Positions 34,009 to 43,738 of a stretch of 64,000 bases of DNA are shown here, piece by piece. Source of the stretch: Saprospiraceae bacterium (GTDB lineage Bacteria > Bacteroidota > Bacteroidia > Chitinophagales > Saprospiraceae); contig JABDMH010000096.1 of the NCBI GenBank assembly GCA_013001595.1, forward strand, positions 1 to 64,000, in the 5' to 3' direction. The notes under the pieces were generated by a model. That model did not search any database. It was not told where the DNA came from and saw only the letters and a list, made by a program, of their open reading frames with translations. Numbering within the stretch: position 1 is the stretch's first letter; every line of letters begins with the position of its first letter. A program made the translations under genes and the position numbers.

Positions 34009-35868
34009 CTACTGCTTTACGATGGGTAAAGCTTTGGCCTGGTCCTCAAAGTGCAGAAAGTACATGCCTGCATTGAGTGAAGATATGTCCACCTCAGCTC
34101 TAATGTCTTCGCTTACAATGGTACGCCAAACCTTTCCATAAGTATCGATGATGTGAAATCTGGCAGGTTGTTGAGCACCGAAATCAACGGTGATCCGATT
34201 TTGGCTGATGTTTGGATAGACACTAATCTCACCACTGCTTCGGAAAGGAATATTCACAACACTTGAATATTCGAATGAACCGTCAAGATCCATCATTTTC
34301 AAGCGGTAGAAATTGTTTCCAATAGATGGCTGACGATCGATGTGCATATAATCGATCGCTTCTGCACTAAATCCCTGGGCGGGTACAGTACCTACACCCA
34401 TCCATGAGATGGCATCGTTGGAACGCTGAATAATAAAATGCTCACTACCCGCTTCTGATAGTGTGGTCCATTCCAACTGTACTTCACTTTCCATGGAGTA
34501 CCCCTCAAAGCGCGCCAATTCTATCGGCAGTCCTAAACCCATAATGTTTAGGATGTAAGGGCCCTCATCAAAGGTGATTGGATCAGCAAAAGTTAAAGCT
34601 CCATCAATCGAAATCCAATAAGTGCCGGCGTACAAGTCGATTTCTATCTGATCATCAGAGCCGGCATTGTCACTCATAGCAATACAATTTCCTGGACAAT
34701 TATTGACCGCATCATTTTCGAATAGAAACAGATCTAGATCATCACCAAGTGAAGTTAGGTTGATGGTCAGCTCAAATGAATCATCAAGAATTAAGCGATA
34801 TAAATGATCTGCTGCCCCATAGTCTTTTATGACAGTATCTATGCAGTTGGCATAATCATCGGTATCGTAGGAATTAATAGCTCCAATCGTGGTTCTGGAA
34901 TAAGAGGAATCTTTCTCTGCTTCAAAAAAAGTCTTACCACAATCAACAGATAGCACATAGGCACCTTCTACCAATATATTATTGGGAATGGCCAATATTT
35001 CAATTCCATCGACAATGATCCAGTATGTACCTGCTGCAAGTGTTGTCTCTATTGTTTTGCCACTGATCACATTTGTTGATGCGATGCAAGCATCAGGACA
35101 ATCTCCCAGTTCTTCATCTACTTGATTACTAAGCAGAAAAATATCAAGGTCAGCCAATTCGGTTGACTGCAGAACAATCTTGAGATCTGTTTCAGCATCA
35201 AGATCAAGTCTGTAGAGCCGATCGCCACCTCCGAAAACAGGAATATCTACATTTCCATCATAACAGTCTTCATAAGTTTCGGAAGAATAGTTACTCATGC
35301 GTCCAACCGTTGATCCCGATTTAGATTCACCGCAAGCGATGGTCTCGTAGTCTTTTCCGCAAGCTAGAGAAAGTACATAGCTACCCTCCTCTACAATATC
35401 AGGTACTCCAGGAACAAAGCCACCATCTACCACAATCCAATACACCCCAGCTTCCAGTGCCGTTTCTACTAGACCATTGCCCGCACCTAGAGAGGATGCC
35501 AGGCATTCACCGGGACATTCTATACCTTCTAGTGTATCGTTTGCAAGAAGAAATAGATCGAGGTCTGCAGAATCTTGATTACTCAAGAAAATGGTGATTG
35601 CCGTATCTTGATCCAATTCAAATCGATACAAGTGATCACCTGCATCGTAAGCCGTTACTTGCTCACTAGGAAGACAGTCTGCATAGGCTGCGTTGTCAAG
35701 ATCATTTTCTGCCCCTGTCGTGTTATCAGCTATTGCGTCGCCACAATTGATCACCTGAAAATCTAATCCAGTAGTATCAAATAAGGTGTGTGACTGAACT
35801 GTTGCAGTACAATATAAAGCAGCCACAGCCAGTGTTAACGTCTTAAGGGTATAGATCTTGAACATCAT
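34009..35868 (-). CDS. Surface or secreted protein with three PPC-like repeats and a type IX (Por) sorting domain
   Basis: 619 residues. A signal peptide (MMFKIYTLKTLTLAVAALYC) is followed by three repeats of about 130 residues. Each has the pattern of bacterial pre-peptidase C-terminal domains: an N-terminal Cys, then DHLYRFELD/DRLYRLDLD/DHLYRLILD, a DLDLFLL segment, a CPGEC or CPDAC pair, then AGTYWIVVDG. Residues 535-619 form the C-terminal Por secretion domain (ISVYPNISQN, ending LNAGMYFLHFEDQ...IVKQ). A fibronectin-like segment (VQLEWTTLSEAGSEHFIIQR) precedes it. It should be exported by the type IX system. The paired cysteines in each repeat suggest disulfides. Its ligand is unknown. 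Confidence 0.85.
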   Translation of the reverse strand: MMFKIYTLKTLTLAVAALYCTATVQSHTLFDTTGLDFQVINCGDAIADNTTGAENDLDNAAYADCLPSEQVTAYDAGDHLYRFELDQDTAITIFLSNQDSADLDLFLLANDTLEGIECPGECLASSLGAGNGLVETALEAGVYWIVVDGGFVPGVPDIVEEGSYVLSLACGKDYETIACGESKSGSTVGRMSNYSSETYEDCYDGNVDIPVFGGGDRLYRLDLDAETDLKIVLQSTELADLDIFLLSNQVDEELGDCPDACIASTNVISGKTIETTLAAGTYWIIVDGIEILAIPNNILVEGAYVLSVDCGKTFFEAEKDSSYSRTTIGAINSYDTDDYANCIDTVIKDYGAADHLYRLILDDSFELTINLTSLGDDLDLFLFENDAVNNCPGNCIAMSDNAGSDDQIEIDLYAGTYWISIDGALTFADPITFDEGPYILNIMGLGLPIELARFEGYSMESEVQLEWTTLSEAGSEHFIIQRSNDAISWMGVGTVPAQGFSAEAIDYMHIDRQPSIGNNFYRLKMMDLDGSFEYSSVVNIPFRSSGEISVYPNISQNRITVDFGAQQPARFHIIDTYGKVWRTIVSEDIRAEVDISSLNAGMYFLHFEDQAKALPIVKQ

Positions 35869-36191
35869 AAATAGTTTTAATACAAACTACATTAAAGGTA
35901 AGTAAGAATTGTCACAATGTTGATAAATGGAGGCGTTGAATCACCAGGCCAGCACAAAAAAGATGATACCTGTCAAACAATGTTTTGCAAATAAAATGTT
36001 GAAACATTGTTAATGACAATATTCAAAGATCCTTTTTACCTCATTTTAGTGTTTATCCTTACATGCTTGAATACATCTTTCATGCCATACTTGATGGAAT
36101 GGTGATCTGGCATTTTACTAACAAAACGCTCCTTTTCATCACTGATTGTCTCGCCAATTGAATTGGCAGCGAAGTAACTTCCTCTCCAGAT
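35869..36191. other. Intergenic region (323 bases) with an inverted repeat
   Basis: No gene is seen. A perfect 10-bp inverted repeat, AACAATGTTT/AAACATTGTT, at 35976-35985 and 36002-36011, is separated by 16 bases. It lies about 110 bases upstream of the PPC/Por gene and could be an operator. It lacks a T-tract on either strand, so it is an unlikely terminator. Confidence 0.45.
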
Positions 36192-39100
36192 TTATCCGTC
36201 TTCGTTTATGGAAAGGATGTTTATTTCGACCCGCTGATTTTTTCGCCTACCTTCTGCAGTACGGTTAGAATATTTGGGTTGTCGTTTGCCGTAGCCTCGA
36301 TAATAGACGCGCTCGCCGGCTACCCCCTGTTGTACCACGTATTCCGCAACTGACTTTGCCCGTGCGGTAGAAATGCGGTCACAATAATCATCCGGTGGAA
36401 CATTGTTGGTGTGACCTTCCACCCGAATGACCACGCCTGGGTTATCCTTAAGGAATTCGTAGACCTCATTAAGGATTGGCTCAGCTGCGGCCTTAATGTT
36501 TGTACTATCTGCATCAAATTGCAACATTTGCATTTGCACAACCTGGCCTGCTCTTAATTTAGACATCGAAAGTTGAGGCAAAATCCGCTGCTTCGTTTCG
36601 AAGGTTTTGACCATTTCGCAGGAATTGGCATCAGTGATGGTTACACTGTGTTGTCCCACGGACAGGTTCTCTACTTTTTCTCCCTTGTAGCCATTGTCCC
36701 AGACAATGCTATAGGGCTTCTTGCCGCCACTCACTTCAATTTGTGCCTTACCATCGTTGGTGGATTCATCGGTGGCACCGCGCTGTTCTACCACTTCAGC
36801 AATGATTTCTTGAGGTTCATCGATGGCTACACTAGCAGTTGCTTCATTCCCTGCCACGTCGGTGACAGTCAGCGAAAACGATCCACCCTTTAGGCCTTCA
36901 AGCCTGATACCTGAAAGACTTGGATCGTTCCAAGTGTAAGTGTAGGGACCTTTTCCACCAGTTACATTGGCTGCAACTACACCGGTCTGATCACCAAAGC
37001 AATTGGGCATTGTTTCAGTAGCCAGTTGTAATTGTAAATCTGAAATGTTTTCCTTGATTTCGATGGTACTTTGAGCAGTGCATCCCGCTGCATCGGTGAC
37101 CGATACGGTATGCACACCAGGACTCAATCCAGTAGCTGATCTTTCCTCTTCACCATTATCCCATTTGTAGCTATAGGGTTCGGTTCCTCCCTTGACGTTC
37201 ACCGTTGCACGTCCATCAGAAGTATTTGTACTTGCATCACTATTGACCATGGCTTCCAATGTGAGTTCCTTGAGTGTGGGTATATTGATGGAGGCATCTG
37301 CAGTTTTTCCCTGGGCATCCGTGACTGTGAGAAAATACACCCCACCAGAAAGACCGTTCACTTCTTCACTGGATAGTGATGGATCACTCCAAGCCAATTG
37401 GTAAGGTTCTTGGCCACCAAGTATGCTGGCAGTCAATTGGTTGCGTTTATCGCCGGCACATGCACTGGTGCCCGTTTGTTCGATATAGACAGCCAGTTTA
37501 CCGACTTCTTGTTCAATAACCACTTCTGCGCTAATTTCACAGCCGCCATCATCTGTCACCGTGACGGTATGCGAACCGGAACTCAAATTGCTTGCTGATT
37601 TCTTAGTTTCCCCATTATCCCACTGCATCTGATATGGTTCTGTTCCTCCGACGATGGAGACTGATGCTCGGCCATCTTCCTTGCCGATGCTAGCAGAACG
37701 CTGCGACCTTGCCTTGGCAACCAATGGTTTTAATGTTGGTATGTTGATGTTTGCCTCGGCGGTTGTACCCCGGCTATCCGTAACTGTGAGAAAATAGACG
37801 CCACCTTTGACTCCTTGCACTTCCCTGCCCGTTAAAGAAGGGTCACTCCATTTGAGTTCGTAGGGCCCTAAACCGCCCTGAATATTGGCAGTGACCGCAT
37901 TTAGCTGATCATTTGCGCATTTGCTAATGCCGGTCCTTTCCAAGGTTAGTGCCAGCTCACCCACTTCTTGGCCAATCTCAACAGAACCGCTTGCCTGACA
38001 ACCTTTGCTGTCCGTCACCGTCATAAAATGTGTGCCGGCCTCTAAATTCTTGGCTACAGGTCCGATTTCACCGTTGTCCCACTGGTAGCTGTATTTGGGT
38101 GTTCCGCCCTCAATGGTTGCTTTGGCGCCACCTTTTTTACCATTTGAAGCAGCTGCATTCTGCTCGACTGCAACCTTAAGTCGCGTGTCTTTAAGTAGCC
38201 CTTCAGCCCTGCTAGATTGGCCAGCAGCATCTGTAACAGTTACGATGTAGCTTCCTGGCGCAAGATTCTTCGGGTTTTCGCCGGCGAGACCCTCCGGCCA
38301 AGCATACGTATAAGGTGGCTGGCCTCCTTTGATTTTTACAATGAGCGATCCATCATTGACCGAAGGATCACAGGATACTTCGTTTTCTGCCAAGGCGGTT
38401 ACTGTCATAGCAGATTCCTTCTCAATGACATAAAGTCCTTTATCCTGAGTACCTACCCAAACCGCACCTTTCTTATCTACAGCAATGGTATTTACATCAT
38501 TACTGGTGAAGTAGTCCGCACCATCGAAGATGCGGTATTTGTCATTTTCTACATCCCATACAGTAAGTAGTTCGGAGGCGATCCATAAATGACCATCCTT
38601 ATCAAAAGCGATATCTTTGATTTCTCCCTCAATTTGCTCTTGATCAACATTAATCGAACGCCAACGGTCCTTTTCATCAACAACCCATATTTGATCTTCT
38701 GCAAGCAGCCAAACCTCTGAGCCAAAGGTGGTAATTGCTTCAAATCGATAGTAACGTTCTTCCAGGCCCCATCTACCTCCTTTTCCGACTGCAACTCCCT
38801 GGTCTGTGCCAATGAAATGACGATCTTCCTGCGCATCAATAAAGATCATGTTGATCTTAGAGGAATGGAGCTTAGGCATTCGTCTATTGATTTCTTTGAT
38901 CCATTTAAGGTTCGGTTGTGTGCGAAACATGAAAACACCAGACTCGCTGGTACCAATCCATAAATGATCTTGAATCTCGTTATAAAATGCCGCTGTAACC
39001 CGATTGCCATCTCGAATTACATTGTCGATTTCCTTATTGAGGGATCCCTTCATCCATCGGATATCAGCATTGCCTCCTGGGTAGGAAAGTAGACTCTGCT

Positions 39101-39317
39101 CACCCATACCAATATCAACGGGTGTGGAAAGATCTGCCGCATGCACCTTGAAAAGTCCTTCACCATTACTTACCCACTTATCATTGTTTTCGTCTACATG
39201 GATGTTGAATACCGGTGCATCAGGATTCACGGCAGAACATCTTTCTACGCGCATTGGCTCCTGCGCTATGAGCTGTGTGCAAAAAACAGATAAAAACAGT
39301 GTATAAAATCTTAGCAT
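36192..39317 (-). CDS. Large surface protein: propeller repeats, eight SprB-like repeats and an OmpA domain
   Basis: 1041 residues from the ATG at 39317 (MLRFYTLFLSVFCTQLIAQ signal). Residues about 25-305 carry two-component-regulator-type propeller blades (VWVGTQDKGLYVIEK, HLWIGTSESGVFMFR). Residues 310-905 contain eight SprB-type repeats of 70-75 residues that alternate between two forms: odd-numbered repeats mostly end with WSDPSLxG and YFLTVTDxxG, even-numbered ones with WDNGE and HTVTVTDxxGC. The last 115 residues are an OmpA/MotB peptidoglycan-binding domain (VVIRVEGHTNN, DRISTARAKSVAEY, GYGKRQPKYSN, RRKNQRVEI). It probably links the cell wall to the surface, as an adhesin or gliding-associated protein. 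No Por domain is present, so the OmpA end may hold it in the envelope. Confidence 0.9.
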   Translation of the reverse strand: MLRFYTLFLSVFCTQLIAQEPMRVERCSAVNPDAPVFNIHVDENNDKWVSNGEGLFKVHAADLSTPVDIGMGEQSLLSYPGGNADIRWMKGSLNKEIDNVIRDGNRVTAAFYNEIQDHLWIGTSESGVFMFRTQPNLKWIKEINRRMPKLHSSKINMIFIDAQEDRHFIGTDQGVAVGKGGRWGLEERYYRFEAITTFGSEVWLLAEDQIWVVDEKDRWRSINVDQEQIEGEIKDIAFDKDGHLWIASELLTVWDVENDKYRIFDGADYFTSNDVNTIAVDKKGAVWVGTQDKGLYVIEKESAMTVTALAENEVSCDPSVNDGSLIVKIKGGQPPYTYAWPEGLAGENPKNLAPGSYIVTVTDAAGQSSRAEGLLKDTRLKVAVEQNAAASNGKKGGAKATIEGGTPKYSYQWDNGEIGPVAKNLEAGTHFMTVTDSKGCQASGSVEIGQEVGELALTLERTGISKCANDQLNAVTANIQGGLGPYELKWSDPSLTGREVQGVKGGVYFLTVTDSRGTTAEANINIPTLKPLVAKARSQRSASIGKEDGRASVSIVGGTEPYQMQWDNGETKKSASNLSSGSHTVTVTDDGGCEISAEVVIEQEVGKLAVYIEQTGTSACAGDKRNQLTASILGGQEPYQLAWSDPSLSSEEVNGLSGGVYFLTVTDAQGKTADASINIPTLKELTLEAMVNSDASTNTSDGRATVNVKGGTEPYSYKWDNGEEERSATGLSPGVHTVSVTDAAGCTAQSTIEIKENISDLQLQLATETMPNCFGDQTGVVAANVTGGKGPYTYTWNDPSLSGIRLEGLKGGSFSLTVTDVAGNEATASVAIDEPQEIIAEVVEQRGATDESTNDGKAQIEVSGGKKPYSIVWDNGYKGEKVENLSVGQHSVTITDANSCEMVKTFETKQRILPQLSMSKLRAGQVVQMQMLQFDADSTNIKAAAEPILNEVYEFLKDNPGVVIRVEGHTNNVPPDDYCDRISTARAKSVAEYVVQQGVAGERVYYRGYGKRQPKYSNRTAEGRRKNQRVEINILSINEDG

Positions 39318-39517
39318 AGTTCGTCTTAAGTGCTTCTTATTTACAACCAAATTCCAAGATCAAAGACGTAATGGTTCGGTCGAGTATATAAATTCATCAA
39401 TAATAACGCCAATGCATACTTTATTGGTACTGCAGGTGATGGTTTGCCGATTATCCCCACGTTGGTATAGGGTGAAGAAGATCTTTTTTCACCCAGTGTG
39501 CCGCTGATTGATGTAGG

Positions 39518-40243
39518 TTACTTGTCTTGCTTGGAGAAGACTTTCTTAAGCAAGTCTGACGACCGCTGATCCACATCCGTGCGAATACCTTCTTCCTTTT
39601 TTTCAATTAGTCCAAATACGCCATCTAGTGACTTATTGGTCACGTGATCGTCCAGGTTTGGATTCGTCTTCTTGACCAAGGGTATCTGGTTGTAAGCAGT
39701 CACTGCTTCTTTCCAAAGAGAACGTGCATTCACTTCATCCAGGGCAGATCCTATAATGGGCTGAAATTCAGCATATAGCTGCTCCTGAGTTGTTCGTTGT
39801 AAATATCTGGTTGCAGCGTCTTTTTCACCCATCAGGATATCTGTCACATCCTTGAAAGTCAAACCCTTGATGGCCGATACAAAAATGGGCTTGGCTTTGG
39901 ATACCGCTAGCTCAGCAGCTCGATTCATGCGCTCGACTAACTTAGTTTCGAAATCACCGAAACCAGGAAGTTTCGAGACTTTACTTACAATTTGTTGAGC
40001 CTCCGATGGCAAAGTGATCTTATAGACAGATTTATAAAATCCATCTTCGTCGGAAAGAAAATCGACAGCTTCTCCAGTACCCACATTAAGGGCCTCCTTT
40101 AAACCCATTCCAATCTCATCATTGGACAGGCCTCCTCCTTCAAGAACATTCTTGGCTTTATTGAGCAGTCCCCCTAAACCCTGAGAGTAAACGGCTGTCG
40201 TCCCAACCAATATCATGCTAAGGACCATCAATCTTTTTATCAT
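39518..40243 (-). CDS. DUF4197 exported protein
   Basis: 241 residues with a signal peptide (MIKRLMVLSMILVGTTAVYSQ). The family pattern is clear: GLGGLLNKAK, GLKEALNVGTGEAV, YKITLPSEAQQ, MNRAAELAVSKAKPIFVSAI, MTFKDVTDILMGEKDAAT-like text (here LTFKDVTDILMGEKDAAT) and the ending with KSLDGVFGLIEKKEE. DUF4197 proteins are helical periplasmic proteins with no assigned function. It stands alone between the SprB-repeat gene and an SMP-30 lipoprotein, all on the minus strand, with gaps of about 200 bases. Confidence 0.9.
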   Translation of the reverse strand: MIKRLMVLSMILVGTTAVYSQGLGGLLNKAKNVLEGGGLSNDEIGMGLKEALNVGTGEAVDFLSDEDGFYKSVYKITLPSEAQQIVSKVSKLPGFGDFETKLVERMNRAAELAVSKAKPIFVSAIKGLTFKDVTDILMGEKDAATRYLQRTTQEQLYAEFQPIIGSALDEVNARSLWKEAVTAYNQIPLVKKTNPNLDDHVTNKSLDGVFGLIEKKEEGIRTDVDQRSSDLLKKVFSKQDK

Positions 40244-40468
40244 AACATTACCTTTATGATGCTTGTAACGTCATCTCATTGATAGAAGTTTGCAGATGAT
40301 GAAGAATCTGGGATCACGGAGGTTGATCAGTACGCTTTTAACCTTTTGTTAAGCTACAACCTCTTTCACCCTGCTCTAAACACCCTAAAACTGGACAAGA
40401 ATGCTCTTAGTTAAATGAGTCAAATCCATCTGGCCGCCCCTTCTACCTCAACCACCTTTCCTCCCACC

Positions 40469-41509
40469 TCAATTTTGCAATTTCAACCGTACCAAAAACA
40501 TATCAGCAGTGATGTATAGGTGTTCTTCTTTGTCATCAAGTGCACAATTGGATGTGGCTTGACCTGTTTTGAGCTTTCCCAGTACTTGTCCGGAGGGACT
40601 GAAGATCCAAACTCCGCCAGGACCGGTGGCCAGGATCATTCCATTGCTGTGTACTTTAAGTCCATCAGGTAGGCCTTTTTCTTGACCAACCAAAGAAGTA
40701 GCATCGTAGAATATTCGTCCATCTGTAGGTATACCCGCTTCATCTAGCTGGTATTCGATCCATACTGCATGTTTGGGATCGGAATTGGCCACATAGAGTT
40801 TACGTCCATCCTTAGAAAATGCAATTCCGTTGGGCCTACTTAAACTATCGATCAGAAGCTCAGCTTCTCCATTCTCCTTTACACGATACACCCCTTGGAA
40901 AGGAATCTCTTTGGCCGGGTCATTCACATTGCCCTCAAGACCGTATGGAGGGTCGGTAAAGTACAGCATGCCACTAGGGCTATAAGCGCCATCATTGGGA
41001 CTGTTAAATCTTTTTCCATCATAGGTAGAGACGATGGATGCATATACTGGTTGAGGGTTAGTCAGGCTTCCCGTATATCGTGCCATCTGGCGATCTCCGT
41101 GCTGGCAAAGCACCAGCCGACCCTGAGGATCGAGCAACAATCCATTTGAACCAGGCTCACCCTCTCGATCCGTACCTCCTGTGAATCCTGACGGTTTGAG
41201 AAAAAGGGTGGCCCCTTCTTCTTCTGTCCACTTGAATATGGTATTGGGAGGGATATCACTAAAGAGTAGCATTTGGTGCTCCTCAACCCAGAGTGGACCT
41301 TCTGTCCAATCATACCCCTCTGACATTATTTCCATCATGGCATTTTTGGCAACCAAGGTTTGAAGCGCTGGATCCAGGTGTTCAATGCTGCCAATTGTTT
41401 TTCTTTCTTCCGGCTTATCATCTTCAACAACCTGATCCGAACCAGTTCCAGATTGACATCCCAATTGCAGGAACATGATAAGAAGTATGGCTATGTTTAG
41501 TGTTTTCAT
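40469..41509 (-). CDS. Lipoprotein of the SMP-30/gluconolactonase family
   Basis: 346 residues. A lipobox LQLGCQSG follows the signal. The six-bladed propeller motifs include YDWTEGPLWVEEHQMLLFSD (metal-ligand Glu), GSNGLLLDPQGRLVLCQHGD, FNSPNDGAYSPSGMLYFTDP (ligand Asn and Asp) and LSRPNGIAFSKDG. Members hydrolyse sugar lactones such as gluconolactone with a bound divalent metal. A lactonase acting on uronic or aldonic lactones in the periplasm would fit the CE15-like and sugar-dehydrogenase genes in the window, though they are not adjacent. It is divergent from the DUF1800 gene across a 377-base gap. Confidence 0.9.
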   Translation of the reverse strand: MKTLNIAILLIMFLQLGCQSGTGSDQVVEDDKPEERKTIGSIEHLDPALQTLVAKNAMMEIMSEGYDWTEGPLWVEEHQMLLFSDIPPNTIFKWTEEEGATLFLKPSGFTGGTDREGEPGSNGLLLDPQGRLVLCQHGDRQMARYTGSLTNPQPVYASIVSTYDGKRFNSPNDGAYSPSGMLYFTDPPYGLEGNVNDPAKEIPFQGVYRVKENGEAELLIDSLSRPNGIAFSKDGRKLYVANSDPKHAVWIEYQLDEAGIPTDGRIFYDATSLVGQEKGLPDGLKVHSNGMILATGPGGVWIFSPSGQVLGKLKTGQATSNCALDDKEEHLYITADMFLVRLKLQN

Positions 41510-41886
41510 ATGGAAATATCTACTTGATGGATTCGGTTAAAGTACGGGAAAATATCCTTTGATCGATGGCAAATGTCTATACTTTATATCAGCAGTGGGC
41601 GCCTTTCGCTAGGAAGTAAATGCAAACTACACTACCCTTCTAGAATGTATGGGTAGAAGTTGAGTAGGGTAATTTTATTACAAGGTTCTATGCAGGCATG
41701 ATAATTGTATCATTTTTTTTCGGAGCAATACAAGAAACGTCTTAGAACGACGTTGTTGTTTTATATCGCGAACATACTCTTGCGCTATAATTAAGATTTT
41801 CGACCTTAAAATCGTTTTTAGATGCAAGAGTTACCCTTACCATCGGTTTTTTTAAAATCTAGTTTATCCTGTAATCCCCCTAGGAT
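41510..41886. other. Divergent intergenic region, no gene seen
   Basis: These 377 bases separate the SMP-30 lipoprotein (leftward) from the DUF1800 operon (rightward). The only structure found is a 6-bp stem (atgata/tatcat, 41698-41713) followed by eight T residues at 41713-41720. It has no gene upstream to terminate and is probably incidental. Promoters for both sides must lie here. Confidence 0.45.
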
Positions 41887-43725
41887 ATGAGTAGACTAGT
41901 ACTACCACTTATTTTGATAGGTTGTGTATTGTCGACTAGGGCTCAAAATTATTTGGGTGCCGGAAACGACAATAATGTGACGGTCACAGCGAGTGACGCG
42001 TGGCAAGATGCAGTCTGGCCGGCTTCAGCAGATCCTGAAAATACAGTGAACGGCCAGGGAATGCTACATGACTATTTTCAGGCATCTCGATTTCTACGTC
42101 AGGCAAGTCTAGGATTTGATTCAACCCATGTGGAGGATGTTTTGAATATGGGCTATGCCACTTGGATTGATGATCAGTTCAATAAGGGCATAACGCACAC
42201 TTTGCCAGAGACGGAATCCATATTTACCCACCTTGATAATTTACATGGAGATAATGATCGTCGACCAGATTGGAGACATTTCAATTACGCGTGGTGGCAG
42301 ATCAATACTACCAATGATGACTTATTGCGACACCGGGTCGCTTGCGCACTTTCAGAGATATTGGTTGTCTCCAGAAATTCAGATTTGTCAGGCTATGGAG
42401 ATGCACTTGCTTCATACTATGATAAATTATTAGAGGGAGCTTTTGGTAATTATCAGGATCTACTTACAGATGTAGTATATCACGTAGCGATGGGACATTA
42501 CTTAAGTCATTTAAGCAATCCCAAGACAGACACAACTACAGGTCAGCATCCTGATGAGAATTTCGCCAGAGAGATAATGCAGCTTTTCACCATTGGTTTG
42601 TATGAATTAAACTTGGATGGTACGCACAAGCAATCGGGTGGAAATGATATTCCTACTTACGATAATGATGACATTGCGGAATATGCCAAAGTCTTTACCG
42701 GTTTAGGAATAGCAGAGCTCCTTCCAGAGCTAGCTGATCCCGGTGATACCGCTACCTTCTGGTATGGACTGTGGGAAGCGAACGTAACCGTGCCGATGCG
42801 GATGTATGATGCCGATGATCCAGGCACAAGTTGGAGGGATGAAGATCAACATGAACCAGGAGTTAAAAATCTACTCAATGGATATGTGGTGCCAGCCAAC
42901 CAACCCGGCGAGGCAGATATCGCCATCGCAGTGGAAAGTTTGTTCGAGCATCCGAATGTTGGGCCTTTTATTGGTTATCGACTCATACAGAGATTGGTAA
43001 AATCAAATCCCTCTTCTGGATATGTGTCTCGTGTGGCACAAGCATTTAATGGTACCGGTCCTTATGGTACAGTCAGGGGAGATATGAAATCTGTAGTCAA
43101 AGCGATTCTCTTAGATGATGAAGCCAGAAGTGAAGATGCACAGTCGGATGATTTAAATTCCAAGTTAATTGAACCATTGTTTCGCTATACTCATTTTTCT
43201 CGTGCAGTGTCTAAAACCAACCCCAACAACTGGTATTGGAATATTGGCTGGCAATTCTATGAAGAAGCCAAGCAAGCAATTTTGGCCTCTCCTAGTGTCT
43301 TTAATTTCTTTTTGCCGGATGATGCACCAAATGGTGCAATCGCCGATCAGGGATTAGTAGCACCCGAATTTAAAATTCACGATTCCCGGACCAGCATCGG
43401 TTATATGAACAATGTATATCGCTGGGTGGCTAGCTGGGGGGAGATCATGAACAACTGGGAAGGTGATGTGCTTAGTGAAGAACAGCGAGAAGTACGGTGG
43501 AATATTGATCAACTAATGGTTCTGGCAAGGGATACCGAGGCATATCTGAATTGGATTGACAAGCATGTGCTGAGTGGAAATATGACTGATCGTACTCGAA
43601 AAATAATTAGGAAGGCATTAAATGGTTTTAGCCCGGGAATAGAGTGGCATGATTACCAAGAAAATCGTGTCCGTATGGGCATGTATTTGGCATTGGTCGC
43701 TCCCGAATACAGCACACTCCGATAA
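41887..43725 (+). CDS. DUF1800 family exported protein
   Basis: 612 residues with a signal peptide (MSRLVLPLILIGCVLSTRAQ). The family signature is present: ASRFLRQASLGFDSTHVED near the start, HRVACALSEILVVS, LLTDVVYHVAMGHYLSHL, HPDENFAREIMQLFTIGLYELN (the strongest motif), DIAEYAKVFTGLG and VAQAFNGTG. DUF1800 proteins are helical, of unknown biochemical role, and are nearly always encoded immediately before a DUF1501 protein, as here (13 bases). The pair is common in Bacteroidota, Planctomycetota and Proteobacteria, and is suspected to act on extracellular polymers. Confidence 0.93.
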   Translation: MSRLVLPLILIGCVLSTRAQNYLGAGNDNNVTVTASDAWQDAVWPASADPENTVNGQGMLHDYFQASRFLRQASLGFDSTHVEDVLNMGYATWIDDQFNKGITHTLPETESIFTHLDNLHGDNDRRPDWRHFNYAWWQINTTNDDLLRHRVACALSEILVVSRNSDLSGYGDALASYYDKLLEGAFGNYQDLLTDVVYHVAMGHYLSHLSNPKTDTTTGQHPDENFAREIMQLFTIGLYELNLDGTHKQSGGNDIPTYDNDDIAEYAKVFTGLGIAELLPELADPGDTATFWYGLWEANVTVPMRMYDADDPGTSWRDEDQHEPGVKNLLNGYVVPANQPGEADIAIAVESLFEHPNVGPFIGYRLIQRLVKSNPSSGYVSRVAQAFNGTGPYGTVRGDMKSVVKAILLDDEARSEDAQSDDLNSKLIEPLFRYTHFSRAVSKTNPNNWYWNIGWQFYEEAKQAILASPSVFNFFLPDDAPNGAIADQGLVAPEFKIHDSRTSIGYMNNVYRWVASWGEIMNNWEGDVLSEEQREVRWNIDQLMVLARDTEAYLNWIDKHVLSGNMTDRTRKIIRKALNGFSPGIEWHDYQENRVRMGMYLALVAPEYSTLR

Positions 43726-43738
43726 TTAAATGATACTA

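Noticed and set aside
41698-41720. Stem of 6 bp followed by eight T residues
   Set aside because: Short, AT-only-type stem with no + strand gene upstream; probably chance.
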